Source: Syntrophomonas sp. UBA1368 (GTDB lineage: Bacteria; Bacillota; Syntrophomonadia; Syntrophomonadales; Syntrophomonadaceae). Taken from it: DNA of 14,321 bases. Positions within the stretch are counted from its first letter, which is position 1. Each line of letters starts with the position of its first letter. The notes beneath the pieces were generated by a model. That model ran no database searches and had not been told where the DNA came from. It was given only the letters and a program-made list of their open reading frames with translations. The position numbers and the translations under genes are program-made. Shown piece after piece: positions 13,718 through 14,321 of the stretch. The stretch lies in contig DBRM01000070.1 in NCBI GenBank assembly GCA_002305965.1, positions 22,310-36,630 of the forward strand. The letters run 5' to 3'.

Positions 13718-14321
13718 TCAAATGGTGTAGAGGAATTCATAGTAATCAAACAGACCGATAAATTGAAATTTGAATGTTTGACCATATTGCGGATGGGTGC
13801 AGTAGATCGTATAAAAACCGGCCGGCAAATCAGTGATCAATTCGAAGTTCCCATTGGCATCGCTGTAAGCAGCATATAGGTTGCCTTTGCTGCGGATATA
13901 GATTTTGGCGCCTTCCACCGGGTAACGGGGTTTAAATAATCTTTCTTTATACGATACACGTCCGCTTAAAGTTACACCGGATTTGGTGCCGGGTTTTTTG
14001 GCATTGAAAAACGCCTGGTCGGCTGCCCGCAGGTTCTTTACGGCCTGGTCAACTTCCGCCTGGGTGGCTTTCGAGTTTTGGGCCACTGCTGTGGCCGTGT
14101 TGATTGCCGTCTTATAAGCTGCCCGCTCTTCCCGCGTCACCCACTGTTCCGCCGGAGTAACGTTCCTTCCGTCAGTGCTTACCGTGGCCGTTTCTATATT
14201 GATGGTGGCTGTCAGGATCAAAGATTTTAAGACGGATTTATCATAAGCCGGACCGGCAGGTTCCTCAGGGGGGGTATCCTCTGAAGGATCAGTAATTGGT
14301 TCCTCACCGGGCTCTGTGCCA
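13718..14321 (-). CDS. Surface/secreted protein with FIVAR-like and carboxypeptidase-regulatory-like domains (5' end off window)
   Basis: The reading frame is open to the right edge, so only the C-terminal 200 residues are visible. They begin with an acidic, Pro/Glu/Thr-rich linker (about 1-24 of the visible part). Next is a helical segment of about 80 residues whose core (AAYKTAINTATAVAQN then ATQAEVDQAVKNLRAA) matches the FIVAR pattern of surface adhesins and glycan enzymes. The end is a beta domain (about 118-185) resembling carboxypeptidase-regulatory or Cna-B folds: VTLSGRVS, PVEGAKIYI, YSDANGNFELI, LPAGFYTIYCTHPQYG. No LPXTG or other sorting tail follows; the protein ends in an aromatic stretch FDYYEFLYTI. 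A signal peptide and any catalytic or S-layer domain would be in the missing N-terminal part. A TTG at 14221 is internal and not the start. Confidence 0.8.
   Translation of the reverse strand, partial: GTEPGEEPITDPSEDTPPEEPAGPAYDKSVLKSLILTATINIETATVSTDGRNVTPAEQWVTREERAAYKTAINTATAVAQNSKATQAEVDQAVKNLRAADQAFFNAKKPGTKSGVTLSGRVSYKERLFKPRYPVEGAKIYIRSKGNLYAAYSDANGNFELITDLPAGFYTIYCTHPQYGQTFKFQFIGLFDYYEFLYTI

Noticed and set aside
13718..14221. TTG at 14221 as the start of the right-edge gene
   Set aside because: The frame stays open through a linker to the window end, there is no ribosome site before this TTG, and it falls at the edge of the FIVAR-like segment; the gene is truncated by the window.

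Overview
The window looks like chromosomal DNA of a medium-GC, low-to-mid-GC Gram-positive bacterium, most likely an anaerobic Clostridia-type Firmicute. This is inference from strong AGGAG-type ribosome sites, frequent TTG/GTG starts, a CotH-type kinase, a FIVAR-containing exported protein, a class III CoA-transferase, and T-tract hairpin terminators. No 16S or other species marker is present. No RNA gene, CRISPR array or transposase was recognised.

Left third (1-6350): a minus-strand MacB/LolD-type ABC transporter (ATPase, cut by the left edge, and its 10-TM FtsX-type permease) stands divergent from a tight plus-strand operon of three genes: a VTC-domain (polyphosphate polymerase-like) protein, a DUF4956 membrane protein and a membrane-anchored CotH-family kinase. 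VTC, DUF4956 and CotH genes are often found together in bacteria, but what they do as a set is, to my knowledge, not established. This is the best candidate for an undescribed system here.

Middle (6401-8759): a minus-strand two-gene metabolic operon, a CaiB/BaiF CoA-transferase followed by a zinc-dependent medium-chain alcohol dehydrogenase, transcribed from an extended -10 promoter near 8809-8817. Next comes a clearly more AT-rich plus-strand gene (8986-11694) for a single-chain MmeI-type restriction-modification enzyme, probably acquired horizontally. Its best promoter candidate overlaps the promoter of the metabolic operon on the opposite strand.

Right third (11757-14321): a plus-strand YhhN/TMEM86-family membrane protein ends at a bidirectional terminator shared with a minus-strand operon. 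That operon holds a six-TM membrane protein and an overlapping small winged-helix regulator, and its near-consensus promoter is covered by a perfect 8+8 bp palindrome, which suggests autoregulation. A strong minus-strand terminator separates it from a minus-strand gene, cut by the right edge, whose product has an acidic Pro-rich linker, a FIVAR-like helical region and a carboxypeptidase-regulatory-like beta domain, as in surface proteins.
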